Shown piece by piece: positions 21,841 to 22,010 of a stretch of 22,010 bases of DNA; position 1 is the first letter of the stretch; the number at the start of each line of letters is the position of its first letter. The notes under the pieces are model-generated. The model was not told where the DNA came from, did not search any database, and saw only the letters and a list, made by a program, of their open reading frames with translations. This DNA is from Spirochaetaceae bacterium (lineage in GTDB: Bacteria; Spirochaetota; Spirochaetia; Treponematales; Breznakiellaceae), in NCBI GenBank assembly GCA_031256815.1, contig JAIRPU010000073.1, forward strand, positions 1 through 22,010, in the 5' to 3' direction. Position numbers and translations under genes: made by a program.

Positions 21841-22010
21841 CTGCGACAGCCGCGCTTCGCGCGGCCTTCTCGACAGCCGCGGCCTGCGCTTGCGCGGGCC
21901 GCGGGACACTTTCGGCCGCCGTCGTGGCGGCAGGTGGGAGCTTGTGTATGCTTTGCCAAGCAAAGCATACACAAGCCTGCGAAAAGGCGCGGCCGCGCCG
22001 CTTCGCGGCG
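21841..22010. repeat. GC-rich repeat block at the right edge
   Basis: Non-coding GC-rich palindromes that resemble 1-120 and 17100-17550. They include GGCCTTCTCGACAG (about 21863), close to the reverse complement of the flank of hairpin copy A, and CGCCGC-TTC-GCGGCG near the end. The window cuts the block. No gene is recognised. Confidence 0.7.
21940..21976 (+). repeat. 17-bp hairpin repeat, copy B
   Basis: Perfect inverted repeat: left arm GCTTGTGTATGCTTTGC (21940-21956), loop CAA, right arm GCAAAGCATACACAAGC (21960-21976). It is followed by CTGCGAAAAGGC, nearly the same flank as copy A at 17338-17373. It lies downstream of the FeoB-associated gene, in its direction of transcription. Confidence 0.88.

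Overview
The window looks like a chromosomal segment of a spirochaete, most plausibly an acetogenic, gut-type Treponema relative. The clues are a dnaX-ebfC-recR block, a FapA-like (DUF342) gene paired with a FliL-like gene, a rplU-prp pair, and a bacterial CODH/acetyl-CoA synthase cluster of the kind known from H2/CO2-acetogenic termite-gut treponemes. This is inference from gene content; no rRNA or other taxonomic marker is present. Genes are dense, use ATG, GTG and TTG starts, and are of moderate GC. Several intergenic stretches (1-120, 17100-17550, 21840-22010) are instead very GC-rich and made of palindromes and tandem repeats.

Layout. 204-3686: alanine/glycine:cation symporter, then rplU and the ribosomal-processing protease gene prp overlapping by 4 nt (without the rpmA that normally follows), then a convergent M20 metallopeptidase. 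3721-4848: tgt (queuosine), divergent from M20. 4978-7208 (minus): an operon-like run of a C_GCAxxG_C_C redox-type protein, a TDT/SLAC1-type transporter and a secreted FKBP isomerase. 7386-12450 (minus): the metabolic centre, read as a 35-codon leader ORF, cooS/acsA (Ni-CO dehydrogenase), cooC/acsF (Ni-insertion ATPase) and acsB (acetyl-CoA synthase). A consensus promoter drives it and a 16-bp hairpin terminator closes it. 12644-15142 (plus): dnaX-ebfC-recR (DNA replication and recombination). 15168-17059 (minus): FapA-like and FliL-like genes. 17081-17593: repeat-rich intergenic region. 17594-18718: ychF, convergent with mutL (18737-20470), which carries a palindromic repeat in frame in its linker. 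20617-21573 (minus): an orphan C-terminal transketolase subunit. 21662-21805 (plus): a 47-residue FeoB-associated Cys-rich membrane protein. The right edge is again GC-rich repeats.

How it works together. CooS reduces CO2 to CO and AcsB joins CO, a corrinoid-borne methyl group and CoA into acetyl-CoA, with CooC supplying nickel. The corrinoid iron-sulfur protein and methyltransferase genes (acsC, acsD, acsE) are not in the window and must lie elsewhere. Most other genes are housekeeping.

The most interesting signals are: (1) six genes without a properly spaced Shine-Dalgarno, plus the small ORF ahead of cooS, have a promoter -10 box only 6-9 nt upstream of the start codon, which suggests leaderless mRNAs; (2) that small ORF has a fully consensus promoter and a possible frameshift into a four-Cys peptide; (3) two distant copies of a 17-bp hairpin show compensatory base-pair changes; (4) mutL contains an in-frame palindromic insertion.
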